Source: Lachnospiraceae bacterium
Lineage (GTDB): Bacteria; Bacillota; Clostridia; Lachnospirales; Lachnospiraceae
Reading direction: 5' to 3'
NCBI GenBank assembly: GCA_016282745.1
Contig: JAEELL010000106.1
Span: 1-64,000 of the forward strand
DNA length: 64,000 bases
Shown here: positions 15,908-24,055 of the stretch, piece after piece
How positions within the stretch are numbered: position 1 is the first letter of the stretch
Layout: every line of letters starts with the position of its first letter
Notes under the pieces: generated by a model
Told to the model about the DNA's origin: nothing
Seen by the model: the letters and a program-made list of their open reading frames with translations, nothing else
Database searches by the model: none
Program-made: the position numbers and the translations under genes

Positions 15908-16735
15908 ATGACTTCTTCTGAATACGGAAAGAGGAGAAGATTAGGTAGGCTTCTTCAAAAAGGAAAACTGCTAATAGTCCCGGTAGATGATAGTTTAATT
16001 GCAGGACCATATGAGGGTTTATCCAATATGACTAAAACAATAAAGGATATAGAGGCATCTGTTCCAAGTGCTATTTTAGGATTTAAAGGAAGTCTTTCAA
16101 CGATTCAGTCTACGGAGATTCCTTTGATATTGAATCTTACAGCGAGTACTATTATGGGTACACATGTTTCAAAGGCTATCACAGGTTCAGTTAAGGAAGC
16201 AATTTGCATGGGCGCAGATTGTGTGGCAGTACATATAAACTATACGAGTGATAATGAGAATCAGATGATGCATTACTTGGCCCAAATTGCAACAGAGGCG
16301 GATCAATTTGGAATACCGGTGCTTGCAATTTCTTATCCTAGAAAATGTGTGGATGGAGAAGATTATAATTATCACAACATAAGTGAAAAAGAATATACGG
16401 ATTTGATCTGTCATTGTACTAGAGTATCAGTGGAGCTGGGTGCAGATATCATAAAGACTCAATATACGGGGTCATGCTCTTCGTTCAATAAAGTAGTTGA
16501 AGCTGCCATGGGGCGCCCCGTAATTATTGCAGGGGGACCTCTTGTTGAGGTGGAAGAGGCGTATGAAATGGCTAGAGCAGTAATTGATGCTGGTGGAGCG
16601 GGTATCAGTTATGGTAGAAATGTATATAATCAAAAGAATATTAAGGCCTTCATTTCTGGAATCAAGGCGATAATCTATGATGATGCTAATGTTGAAAATG
16701 CATTGAAAATATATAGGAGGTTTCAAGATGTCTAA
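15908..16735 (+). CDS. Class I aldolase, DeoC/LacD/FbaB superfamily
   Basis: The protein is 275 aa and forms a TIM barrel with the archaeal-type class I fructose-bisphosphate aldolase pattern. VPVDDSLIAGP stands at the N-terminus, GADCVAVHINY mid-protein, and GADIIKTQYTG with the Schiff-base Lys183. VIIAGGP is followed by GGAGISYGRNVY (phosphate binding). Close relatives include 2-amino-3,7-dideoxy-D-threo-hept-6-ulosonate synthase, which also occurs in natural-product clusters. The ATG at 15908 is preferred over GTG 15896, since the latter lies inside the ribosome site. The stop overlaps the next start, so this is the first gene of an operon. Confidence 0.8.
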   Translation: MTSSEYGKRRRLGRLLQKGKLLIVPVDDSLIAGPYEGLSNMTKTIKDIEASVPSAILGFKGSLSTIQSTEIPLILNLTASTIMGTHVSKAITGSVKEAICMGADCVAVHINYTSDNENQMMHYLAQIATEADQFGIPVLAISYPRKCVDGEDYNYHNISEKEYTDLICHCTRVSVELGADIIKTQYTGSCSSFNKVVEAAMGRPVIIAGGPLVEVEEAYEMARAVIDAGGAGISYGRNVYNQKNIKAFISGIKAIIYDDANVENALKIYRRFQDV

Positions 16736-17531
16736 TTGGGAGAATATGGATCAGTGGTATGCAGTATTACCTCCTTCACGACCTACAAGCAAGGAACTTA
16801 GTAGGATTGAGGACTTTTTAAGGAATATAGATAAGAATGAACCTGTGGCTGTTTTGGGAAGCACTCCTGAATTCCGAGAATTGCTATTTCGACTCGGTTT
16901 TAAGCAGAGATTCATATTTGATAAAAGTCCAGATTTTTACAAAAGAATGGGGCAACTTATCCCACACTCGGTTCAATCAGATGAGCAGTTTATAAAAGGT
17001 GATTGGAGTTCGATTCTTAAAGACTACCCTCATTTTTTTAGAGTAGTGCTCTCTGATTTGACTATGGGAAATATCCCTTATGAAGATAGAGATGACCTTT
17101 ACTATACTATATCTAATGCGGTAAAGAAGGGTGGCGTGTTTATTGATAAGGTATTAGCTTTTGATTTTAGGGTTCCTACATTGGATGAATTATTTGATAA
17201 ATATGAAAGACTTCCCATCAACCTTCGTACTATTAATGATTTCTCATCAGAGGTGCTTTTTTGTAGTGAGTTGGTAAAAAAGAAAAATATAATAGATAGT
17301 ACAGAGTTTTATAAGTGTATTCGCGAGGGCAATTATTCAGAGAAAATCAAATTTTTTGCGGATGCAGCACATATGATTACGCCAGAGGGGTTTGTGTGGA
17401 GTTACGGCATAGAATGGTCAGAACTCGAGGATGATTATAAAAAATATTACGTAACTCAAAAGATATTTGTTGAAGATGATGCTAACAGTCCATATTATCT
17501 AAGAACAAAACAATTTTTTAATTTTAAGTGA
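16728..17531 (+). CDS. SAM-dependent methyltransferase-like protein
   Basis: The protein is 267 aa. VAVLGSTPEFRELLFRLGF (about residues 44-62) resembles motif I, FIFDKSPDFY motif II, and VVLSDLTMGNIPYEDR the post-motif with an acidic DLT. AVKKGGVFIDKVLAF corresponds to motif III. The glycine-rich loop is short and unusual, so enzyme activity is likely but not certain. AGGAGG precedes the ATG, which lies within the aldolase stop region (8-bp overlap). It is followed 12 bp later by the NTF2-like gene. The substrate is unknown. Confidence 0.65.
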   Translation: MSNWENMDQWYAVLPPSRPTSKELSRIEDFLRNIDKNEPVAVLGSTPEFRELLFRLGFKQRFIFDKSPDFYKRMGQLIPHSVQSDEQFIKGDWSSILKDYPHFFRVVLSDLTMGNIPYEDRDDLYYTISNAVKKGGVFIDKVLAFDFRVPTLDELFDKYERLPINLRTINDFSSEVLFCSELVKKKNIIDSTEFYKCIREGNYSEKIKFFADAAHMITPEGFVWSYGIEWSELEDDYKKYYVTQKIFVEDDANSPYYLRTKQFFNFK

Positions 17532-17542
17532 GGAGGACAAAG

Positions 17543-17917
17543 ATGAACAGATGGAGCAAAGATAGAGCAATTTACTGGATGGGTAAGTTAGAAACTGAGT
17601 GGAAGAACCATAATTTAGATGGTATCCTTACTCTATTCAAAAAAACAGTTGAATATTACGAAGGTCCTTTTTCTTCTCCTGTTTCGTCGCTTGACGATAT
17701 TAGCGATCTATGGCAGGAAACAAAGTATCAAAACATAGAACAACTAAATATAGATATGATTGCTTTTGAACAGGGAAAATGTGCAATGCACTGGTACTTA
17801 AAATATATGGATAATCGTGATGGAAATATATATGAGATGGATGGAACTTATGAGGTTCGTTTTAACGCAGAAGGGGATTGTGTATTTTTTAAACAATGGT
17901 GGGTAATGGCTTACTAA
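17543..17917 (+). CDS. NTF2/SnoaL-like small protein
   Basis: The protein is 124 aa: an N-terminal helix (RAIYWMGKLETEWKNHNLDGILTLF), then a curved sheet ending YEVRFNAEGDCVFFKQWWVM. This order fits the cone-shaped NTF2/SnoaL fold, whose members act as isomerases, cyclases or ligand binders in secondary metabolism. The ATG at 17543 follows GAGGAGGACAAAG. It may work on the product of the neighbouring aldolase and methyltransferase, which is inference from context. Confidence 0.6.
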   Translation: MNRWSKDRAIYWMGKLETEWKNHNLDGILTLFKKTVEYYEGPFSSPVSSLDDISDLWQETKYQNIEQLNIDMIAFEQGKCAMHWYLKYMDNRDGNIYEMDGTYEVRFNAEGDCVFFKQWWVMAY

Positions 17918-17936
17918 GAACTTGAGAGGTACATAT

Positions 17937-19028
17937 ATGAAAAAGTCATTAAGAAAAACTAGAAAGATTAAAAAGATGATTGTACACGAAAAACAGCCTA
18001 TATTTGGTCATTTTGTTGAAGGGATAATTATTCTTTCTTCATTTATAGTAGCCCTCATAACTGCTGTATGTTCTATACTTGGTAAATTTGATGCTTTTCA
18101 AACAATATCAACTACCATGTTAAGTTTTTTGTGTTCGGAATATATAGGGCATTCATTTTTACTGAAATCAAAATACTTTAGAGCTAAAAAAGATTATTCT
18201 TTGATAGAACAGGCCAATGATTGGACTGGAAAACTGTATGAGATGAACGAATATTGTAAATCTATTATTGAAAACAGTCATGGTTCGCAAGACTTGTTTG
18301 TTACCAGTTGCAAAAAAAATATTGAAAATCTTCATTATATATTACAAATGGCTGCTCGAGATGAAAAGATTGAAATATCATCTGAATATATTGTTAATTC
18401 TGTCGGGGTATTTGATGCGTTAAATGTCAGTGAAGACAAAATTGTTGAATTGACGTTTCCTATAGATCAGGTACAAGATGGAGTACTCCTTACGGCAGAA
18501 GATAAGAAATTCTTTGAAACCGCTTATAAAATGGTTCAGAATGGATGTGTACAAAAGATAAAAGTACTCTTAATACTAGGCAATGAATCGTTTATTTCTG
18601 ATAGAAGACTTGACGCATTGTGTAAATTTTACGATTCTAATGATGGTTTTGAAGGAAAGTACATAAGTAAAGTTGATTTTGTCAAAGCTTGTGAGAGTAA
18701 TATGATTTCTAGCGCTCAACTTGACTTTGGAATTTACGGGCCAAGAATGCTGTTTAAAGTGGAAGCATATGAACCATATAAAGGCGTGTACACAAAAAAT
18801 GAAGCGGAGGTACAACGATATAGAAAGTTGTTTGAGGAAATGTGGAATTTTGCATCTATGACGCATGATTTGCCAGGTGTTGACGAAAGCAACCCTAGCT
18901 ATTCCAAGCCAGTGACAATTACAGAATTATTTCAATCATTGTCAAATCAAATAGCGAATAGCTCGGGTGAGATGTTGGAAACGCAACAAAATAAAATAAA
19001 AAAGGATTCGCCCGGTACTAATGAATAG
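17937..19028 (+). CDS. Membrane-anchored protein of unknown function
   Basis: The protein is 363 aa. A basic N-terminus (MKKSLRKTRKIKKM) is followed by two hydrophobic segments (about 27-50 and 53-75) and a 280-residue soluble part. The soluble part has a strand-rich core (IKVLLILGNESF) and the end FKVEAYEPYKGV...YRKLFEEMWNFA, which resembles the last strand and helix of PLD-like or sensor-type domains of membrane defence and stress proteins. I do not recognise the family. It is central in the gene cluster, so it may be the transport or signal partner. The ATG at 17937 follows GAGAGGT. Confidence 0.5.
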   Translation: MKKSLRKTRKIKKMIVHEKQPIFGHFVEGIIILSSFIVALITAVCSILGKFDAFQTISTTMLSFLCSEYIGHSFLLKSKYFRAKKDYSLIEQANDWTGKLYEMNEYCKSIIENSHGSQDLFVTSCKKNIENLHYILQMAARDEKIEISSEYIVNSVGVFDALNVSEDKIVELTFPIDQVQDGVLLTAEDKKFFETAYKMVQNGCVQKIKVLLILGNESFISDRRLDALCKFYDSNDGFEGKYISKVDFVKACESNMISSAQLDFGIYGPRMLFKVEAYEPYKGVYTKNEAEVQRYRKLFEEMWNFASMTHDLPGVDESNPSYSKPVTITELFQSLSNQIANSSGEMLETQQNKIKKDSPGTNE

Positions 19029-19059
19029 GGGCATGTAATTTAGAAGGAGAACAAATTAT

Positions 19060-19959
19060 ATGGAGAGTAATTTGGGGAGATTGGTGTCAATAAGGACGAA
19101 GAATGATTACGAAATAATTGGGATGTTTTTTTGTGCACTTCCTGAGCAGTTAAATAAAATAGTTATTCATATCCACGGTAATTTTGGCAATTTTTATCAA
19201 AATAAGTTTTTATGGGTTATGTCAGAGATATATGTAGGTAAAGGAATAGATTTTCTTACAATTAATCTCTCCTCGCATGATGGTCTGGCAGAAGGTTATT
19301 TTGGTAGAGAACTCAAATATGTTGGCGGAGCCGTCGCAGACTATAATAGTTCGCAAGCAGATATAGATGCTGCAATTAATTTTGCCATAAATAGAGGATA
19401 TAAACAAATTATCCTTCAAGGACACAGCCTCGGTTGTGATAAAATAGTCCAATACACGCTTGAAAATCACAGTAATATGCCTATAATACTGTTATCTCCT
19501 GTTGATAGTTATAAAGTTCAAAGCGAATGGATAAGTCCAGAAACAATCGATGAACAGGTGAAAAGACTTAATAGTAATATTAAACAATGCGATGAAGGAT
19601 GGGGGAAAGCCGATTTTGATTGGCTGGATTGTAAGGAATATGGTGCCAAGGGAGATACATCGGAATGGGTTTATCAGATTCCAATCACTAGAAGAACTCT
19701 ATTATCCATACTGGAGGGAAGTGCATTTAAATACTTAAATATCGAATGTGGGATAAAATTTCAAATTTTTAATCCAACATATATATTTGTTGGAAAACAT
19801 GATGGACTTCAAATGCATGAGCCAGATGTGTGGATTGACTTTATAAAAAAATCATTTATTAACGCAAAAATCTCCGCTGATTTAGATGCTGATCATGACG
19901 TTGTAGGGGTAGAAACTGAAATAAGTGAGAGAATCGTCCAATGGATAAACGAGTTATAA
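19060..19959 (+). CDS. Alpha/beta hydrolase
   Basis: The protein is 299 aa. The oxyanion segment HIHGNFGNFY is followed by the nucleophile elbow GHSLG with Ser123. A late YIFVGKHDGLQ supplies the Asp, and DADHDVVG supplies the His. The catalytic triad is therefore complete. The fold and length fit serine esterases or lipase-like hydrolases (DUF1749-like relatives come to mind). AGAAGGAG stands before the ATG. The 3' end overlaps the next gene by 19 bases. In this cluster it may cut an ester or thioester intermediate. Confidence 0.75.
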   Translation: MESNLGRLVSIRTKNDYEIIGMFFCALPEQLNKIVIHIHGNFGNFYQNKFLWVMSEIYVGKGIDFLTINLSSHDGLAEGYFGRELKYVGGAVADYNSSQADIDAAINFAINRGYKQIILQGHSLGCDKIVQYTLENHSNMPIILLSPVDSYKVQSEWISPETIDEQVKRLNSNIKQCDEGWGKADFDWLDCKEYGAKGDTSEWVYQIPITRRTLLSILEGSAFKYLNIECGIKFQIFNPTYIFVGKHDGLQMHEPDVWIDFIKKSFINAKISADLDADHDVVGVETEISERIVQWINEL

Positions 19960-20444
19960 CAAAAAGGACAGTAGATATTTCCGAATTGAAGTATTCGGAT
20001 TTATATGATATGTTATCATATGAATTTGACAAGACATTTCTTCGACGTATTGAAAGCCAGATACTTGCTTTTAGACATAGAGACTATAGGGTTTCATATA
20101 TTGATAAGTGTGGGTTTGGTCTGTGGTGGTGTTTTGAGAGATTCTCCTTTTTGGAGTACATTGTGATAGAGAAAATGAATAGAGGGCAAGGCATGGGAAG
20201 CCTCATCTTGAATGCTATAAAAAGTCAGAGTAACCTTGTTATTGTTGAAGTGCATATAGGGGACAAAGTTAAAGATTTTTATTTAAAAAATGGATTTAAG
20301 GAATGTCAAATGGATTATTTTCCAATACAGATTAATGAAGAACCACAGAAAGGACTAATGCTGATGTCATATAATCATACTCTGTCTGAGGCAGAATATT
20401 CCGCTTTTATTAAGAAAATATCTATGGATGAGCTTCAATTTTGA
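19941..20444 (+). CDS. GNAT-like acetyltransferase, last gene of the cluster
   Basis: The protein is 167 aa. The acetyl-CoA loop is MNRGQGMGSLILNAIKSQ (about residues 76-93), then VIVEVHIGDKVKDFYLKNGF. This is a minimal GNAT with a divergent N-terminus. Translation is probably coupled to the hydrolase gene through the overlap. It is the last gene of the operon-like run that starts at 15908. Confidence 0.7.
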   Translation: MDKRVITKRTVDISELKYSDLYDMLSYEFDKTFLRRIESQILAFRHRDYRVSYIDKCGFGLWWCFERFSFLEYIVIEKMNRGQGMGSLILNAIKSQSNLVIVEVHIGDKVKDFYLKNGFKECQMDYFPIQINEEPQKGLMLMSYNHTLSEAEYSAFIKKISMDELQF

Positions 20445-21189
20445 TTGTTTCTAAATGAATAATCTAGAGTGGAATCCATTACCTGTCCGGTGCTAGTAAA
20501 TCATGTTTTTGGTAGGTGATAATCAGCTGTTAAATGATGACATAGGTTGCTCAATTTATCAAGGCTGCAAGCACTGCCTTTGGTAGCAAGGCCTTGACAG
20601 ATTGCTCAACATATATTGTTTTAAGCTGATTTAAGATGATTTCTATTGTTCGGTAGAGCCATTTCCTGTTTGCCGGACATGGGATTTTTCTCCACCGGAA
20701 TATTCACTAAAATAAATATACAAGTATGGTGTAGCTTTAACTCTTTCCATGCTAATATATTTTTATGAGTAGAGCACATCCAAATCTATGATTGTAGTGT
20801 TTTTTGGGGGAGAGAAGCTATTGTTCAATCATTGATATAACTCAATTTTGCAAAATTATCGAGTCTATATTTATTTTGGAAGGTATGAGTTTTCTGAATA
20901 TATTGTGTCAAGGGTTCTTCTGCATTATCTCGTTTCTAATTCCCTGATATCTCAATTTTGCTTCTAGTAATTTCTTATCACGCCAGACATATTTCGTTCT
21001 ATTTATCATTTTTAGTTTGCCGTTAGTTACTTCAATAAAAACGTTACTGTGCTCATGTGCAATGCTGTTACTTGAAATGTGGGTGAAGCCGTTATACAAA
21101 AGAAATATCAACTTGTTGTAAATAGTTGTTAAATCTACAACTGTATAAATTATGATTTTATTGGATAATTTTTGAAATGTTTTAGCTTA
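20445..21189. other. Gene-poor junction between the pathway cluster and the conjugative element
   Basis: No convincing gene spans these 745 bases. On the minus strand around 20545-20700 a frame ends VEQSVKALLPKAVLAALIN, which looks like the tail of a decayed gene I cannot name. TTGCTCAA occurs twice, flanking an imperfect hairpin (20556-20597). A 67-codon minus frame at 20908-21111 (ending RNEIMQKNP) could be a small protein but lacks a recognisable family. The left end of the conjugative element may lie in this stretch. Confidence 0.4.
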
Positions 21190-21690
21190 TTATTTTGATT
21201 TTTTTATTCTTTCGTTAAATAGTAATAATCTGTTTTTCATTTCTTCATATGATTGAATAGTGTCTTCTACTGTAATACTATTTCCAGTGTGAGCTGAATC
21301 TTTTTCGGTATTTTCCTTTAATCTAAGGTATGATGCAATAGCATCGTTAATGTTTTCGTCAGAAAAAGCGAAGGTTATCGTATTAGGAATAATATTATCA
21401 TCTTTATCCGTTTGTGCCTGGATTGTCATATCCGTTTGGTCGTCAAGCTTCATTACCAATGAAATAACATCTGAGACAGTATTAATTTCAAAATCTAAAA
21501 ACATATTTATGCTTACACCAATTGCTTCAGCTATTTTTAGCAGTTGATCAGGTTTAGGATTCCTGGAACCATTTTCATATTTTTTTATTGTTGATAAATA
21601 AATACCGGAAGCGGTAGCAAGATCATCTTGAGACATATTTTTAGCTTTTCTGAATTCTCTTATTTTTTCACCTATAGTTTTATCGTTCAT
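21190..21690 (-). CDS. XRE-family transcriptional regulator of the conjugative element
   Basis: The protein is 166 aa. Residues 1-62 are a clear HTH_3/XRE domain (KIREFRKAKNMSQDDLATAS, GIYLSTIKKYENGSRNPK). The rest is a less conserved oligomerisation region and a charged C-terminus. The start at 21690 lies behind GGGAGTGA on the minus strand; an upstream start adds five residues. It is transcribed away from the element's genes, with three palindromic repeats and a consensus promoter in between. This is the arrangement of a repressor keeping the element silent. Confidence 0.85.
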   Translation of the reverse strand: MNDKTIGEKIREFRKAKNMSQDDLATASGIYLSTIKKYENGSRNPKPDQLLKIAEAIGVSINMFLDFEINTVSDVISLVMKLDDQTDMTIQAQTDKDDNIIPNTITFAFSDENINDAIASYLRLKENTEKDSAHTGNSITVEDTIQSYEEMKNRLLLFNERIKKSK

Positions 21691-21771
21691 TTGAATCACT
21701 CCCAACTTAATTATTATATATGGGAAGAATTGTTCGCTATAATTAACAACCCATATTTATATGATACCATA

Positions 21772-21865
21772 AAGTTCACAAAAGTGGTACTAAATTTGCT
21801 AAACATATTGACAACTACAAATGTGGACTTTATAATAAAGACAGAAAGACCACAAATGTGAACTT
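21772..21865. promoter_or_regulatory. Three operator-like repeats between repressor and element genes
   Basis: Site 1 AAGTTCACAAAAGTGGTAC (21772-21790), site 2 CTACAAATGTGGACTT (21815-21830) and site 3 GACCACAAATGTGAACTT (21848-21865) share the palindromic consensus AAGT(T/C)CACATTTGTGGTC. Site 2 fills the spacer of the rightward promoter and site 3 lies just past its -10 box. They are the best candidates for binding by the divergent XRE protein. Confidence 0.65.
21808..21836 (+). promoter_or_regulatory. Consensus rightward promoter of the conjugative element
   Basis: TTGACA (21808-21813), a 17-bp spacer and TATAAT (21831-21836) match the sigma-70 consensus exactly. Operator-like site 2 lies inside the spacer. 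The expected transcript has a leader of about 280-480 bases before the first sizeable genes. Confidence 0.8.
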
Positions 21866-22118
21866 GAGATATTCTTTTAAAGAATAGAATATTGCTTCAA
21901 TTCATCTTGTGGCGAAGTTTTCACTTTTTAAGCCTAATGTTATCATAGCTCTAGAGTTGATTTTCAACTCGGCACAATTGAATATCAATTATAGATAAGT
22001 GAAAATTCCGGTTCAGGCTTGATGGTAATCAAACGAACTTGCGATGAGTGCTGATGGATCGAAAGATGAAAGTGGAGCGAGTTAAGGCATATATACTGTT
22101 GCGGAAGGATAATAAACT

Positions 22119-22205
22119 ATGAGGGTGCTTGATAGAAGTTTCCCGGTTCTCAAAAAGGCAGTAGAGAAGATCGTTTTGGATTTCCAATGCGTCGTAAACG
22201 CTTAG
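22119..22205 (+). CDS. Possible leader peptide 1
   Basis: A 28-codon frame starts at ATG 22119 after AAGGA at a normal distance. It reads MRVLDRSFPVLKKAVEKI and ends at 22205. It overlaps the second mini-ORF in a different frame. Translation here could control the downstream hairpin. Confidence 0.35.
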   Translation: MRVLDRSFPVLKKAVEKIVLDFQCVVNA

Positions 22206-22261
22206 GCGGCTTATCTGTAATTCCCGAGGGTGAGTACACCCTTTTGTATACGGGGCGATAG
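22187..22261 (+). CDS. Possible leader peptide 2
   Basis: A 24-codon frame from ATG 22187 reads MRRKRLGGLSVIPEGEYTLL and ends at TAG 22259-22261. It covers the small terminator-like hairpin at 22228-22245. No clear ribosome site precedes it, so coupled translation from leader peptide 1 would be needed. Confidence 0.3.
   Translation: MRRKRLGGLSVIPEGEYTLLYTGR
22228..22245 (+). terminator. Attenuator-like hairpin inside the leader
   Basis: GGGTG-AGTA-CACCC is followed by TTTT. The short stem and tail suit a translation-sensitive attenuator. It lies inside the second leader frame, so ribosomes would disrupt it. Confidence 0.45.
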
Positions 22262-22284
22262 GGGTGTCGAGAGACAGACGTGTA

Positions 22285-22322
22285 CCTACATACCTTTAAG
22301 GTATTAGCTAGGAGGATGTAGG
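22285..22322 (+). promoter_or_regulatory. Hairpin enclosing a ribosome binding site
   Basis: CCTACAT (22285-22291) pairs with ATGTAGG (22316-22322), and TACCTTTAAGGTA (22291-22303) forms an inner palindrome. The AGGAGG of the next gene (22310-22315) is held in the loop or at the stem base, two bases before the stem ends and nine bases before the ATG. The structure could limit translation of the small membrane protein. Confidence 0.5.
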
Positions 22323-22323
22323 A

Positions 22324-22455
22324 ATGGTATTAGCGATTATATACTTATTAGGCTTAATGTGGTTTATGGTTTTGTATTCATGTGTCAGAGTTGCTTCTAA
22401 AACAGATCGCATTATGGAGCAGATGAATGAGTATGAAACAGATTCTCAATTATGA
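22324..22455 (+). CDS. Small single-pass membrane protein (43 aa)
   Basis: The frame starts at ATG 22324 after an AGGAGG. It encodes one hydrophobic helix (VLAIIYLLGLMWFMVLYSCV) and a polar tail. No family is recognised. It precedes the ParM-like gene by 31 bases and would share its transcript. The strong ribosome site argues for real translation. Confidence 0.5.
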   Translation: MVLAIIYLLGLMWFMVLYSCVRVASKTDRIMEQMNEYETDSQL

Positions 22456-22486
22456 AACAGAGATTATTCAGATTGGAGGAAATAAA

Positions 22487-23410
22487 ATGGGGAGTATAAG
22501 TAAACATCCGGAAATTATTGCAGTGGATCATGGATGGAGTCATATGAAAACTCCTACCAAAGTATTTACTACAGGAATTGTAGAAAATCCGTCGCCGACC
22601 TTTTTCAAAGATGTCTTAGAGTATCAGGGTACATGCTACAACATTGGTGGCGAGCGGTTGGAAGTAAAAAATACGAAAGTCGAGAACGAAGACTTTTATC
22701 TTTTGACATTGGCAGCAATAGCAAAAGAACTTGAGCAAAGAGGAGTCAGTGAAGCAACGGTTTATCTGGCTGCAGGATTACCGCTCACAAGATTTGGAGA
22801 AGAGAAAAAAGAATTTATTGATTATCTGTCAAAAAACGAGACGGTAGATTTTAGATACTCTGAAAAGGATTATCACATAAGGATTGCTAAGGTATCTGTG
22901 TTTCCACAGTGTTATGCAGCGGTGGCAGATATGATTCCAACTTTTCAGAGAAGAGTAGTTGTGGTAGACATTGGTTCATGGACCGTAGATATTATGCCGG
23001 TAGTAAACAAGAAACCGGATGATGCTAAATGCAACAGCTTGCCGCATGGATTGATTACATGCATGAGAGATATTAACAGAGCAAGCATTAAGCAGTTCAA
23101 TATTGAGATTGATGAACTGGATATTGAGCATTATATCAGATATCACCAAATAAATGGATTGCCGGATGATGTAATTCAGTTAATGGATCAGAAACTGAAG
23201 AATTACGCTGAGATGATATGCAGGTCATTAAAAGAACATGGTGTCAATGTAATGACCACTCCAGTTGTTTTTGTTGGTGGAGGGGCAAGTGTAATGAAGT
23301 ACTATGGAGCAAAATTGCTTCCAAATGCAGATTATAAACTTGATGTAAAAGCAAATGCAAAAGGATATGAAATGTTGATGAAAATGGCATTAAAGAAGCA
23401 AGGAAGGTGA
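22487..23410 (+). CDS. ParM-like actin-fold ATPase (segregation protein)
   Basis: The protein is 307 aa with the actin/Hsp70 nucleotide signatures. AVDHGWSHMKT (phosphate 1) lies near residue 12, VVVVDIGSWTVDIMP (phosphate 2) near 165, and VVFVGGGASVM (adenosine loop) near 260. Plasmid ParM/Alp-type proteins of this length polymerise to push DNA copies apart. The start at 22487 follows TTGGAGG; the frame extends 20 codons further but overlaps the small membrane gene. The next gene begins six bases later and has the size and position of a ParR-like adaptor. Its presence suggests the excised element is actively partitioned. Confidence 0.8.
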   Translation: MGSISKHPEIIAVDHGWSHMKTPTKVFTTGIVENPSPTFFKDVLEYQGTCYNIGGERLEVKNTKVENEDFYLLTLAAIAKELEQRGVSEATVYLAAGLPLTRFGEEKKEFIDYLSKNETVDFRYSEKDYHIRIAKVSVFPQCYAAVADMIPTFQRRVVVVDIGSWTVDIMPVVNKKPDDAKCNSLPHGLITCMRDINRASIKQFNIEIDELDIEHYIRYHQINGLPDDVIQLMDQKLKNYAEMICRSLKEHGVNVMTTPVVFVGGGASVMKYYGAKLLPNADYKLDVKANAKGYEMLMKMALKKQGR

Positions 23411-23415
23411 TATGG

Positions 23416-23847
23416 ATGGCCAATAAAGACGATGAAATGAAATACTGTTTGCGTCTTAATTTAAATAATCCAGAGCATTTATTGATCCATAAGACTTTAA
23501 GAAACTTAAATCCTGAATATTATAAGTCCATTAATCAGTTTATCATTGCCAGTTTGCTGGATTTTATCAGTAGTACGAATAAAAGAAAAATGCTTACTGA
23601 AGAAGAAATAAAAAAGCAGATGGGTGATGAGTTTGTTACAAAATCTGAATTGAAGGAACTTGAGAATAATATGAAGGCTTATTTATCAAGTGAACTGATA
23701 ACAGCAGTAATTAACGCTGTTATGAATAATGCAAGTGTAATTAATCTTAGCAAAACGTCAGAAGACATCAAGAAAGAGCCGGATATTCAGGGAGAAATAG
23801 TTGAGCAGGATGAAACATTATCAGAACTGGCAGATCTGTGGTATTAA
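23416..23847 (+). CDS. ParR-like partner protein
   Basis: The protein is 143 aa and begins MANKDDEMKYCLRLNLNNPE. It has a short strand (CLRLNLN) and helices (INQFIIASLLDFI) that could form a ribbon-helix-helix domain, as in ParR-type adaptors. The C-terminal half is acidic and helical. The family is inferred mainly from its position and size after the ParM-like gene. The ATG at 23416 is in AAGGAAGGTGATATGG. Confidence 0.5.
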   Translation: MANKDDEMKYCLRLNLNNPEHLLIHKTLRNLNPEYYKSINQFIIASLLDFISSTNKRKMLTEEEIKKQMGDEFVTKSELKELENNMKAYLSSELITAVINAVMNNASVINLSKTSEDIKKEPDIQGEIVEQDETLSELADLWY

Positions 23848-23862
23848 GGAGGCAAGTTTAGT

Positions 23863-24036
23863 ATGCGTAAATTATTGAATATTATCTGGGTGATAATTTT
23901 AACAATACTAAAATGGACGGCAAAGGCAGCACTTACATTTGTGAATATTGTCTTAGAGGCAATGAAGTTATTTCTGTTATTACTGAGCTTGGTTGCGAGG
24001 GTTGTATTCGCATTTGTAAAAATAGCAACTCCATAG
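23863..24036 (+). CDS. Small hydrophobic membrane protein (57 aa)
   Basis: The frame begins at ATG 23863 behind AAGGAGGCAAG. It encodes MRKLLNIIWVIILTILKWTA and a second hydrophobic stretch (LEAMKLFLLLLSLVARVVFA). It is probably two short amphipathic or transmembrane helices. No family is recognised. It belongs to the par operon by spacing. Confidence 0.5.
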   Translation: MRKLLNIIWVIILTILKWTAKAALTFVNIVLEAMKLFLLLLSLVARVVFAFVKIATP

Positions 24037-24055
24037 GAAGGAGGAGAAGTGGATT

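Noticed and set aside
20556-20597. Hairpin-like TCAAGGC ... GGCCTTGA as a terminator for the pathway cluster.
   Set aside because: No T-run follows, the pairing is imperfect, and the minus strand here resembles a decayed coding region.
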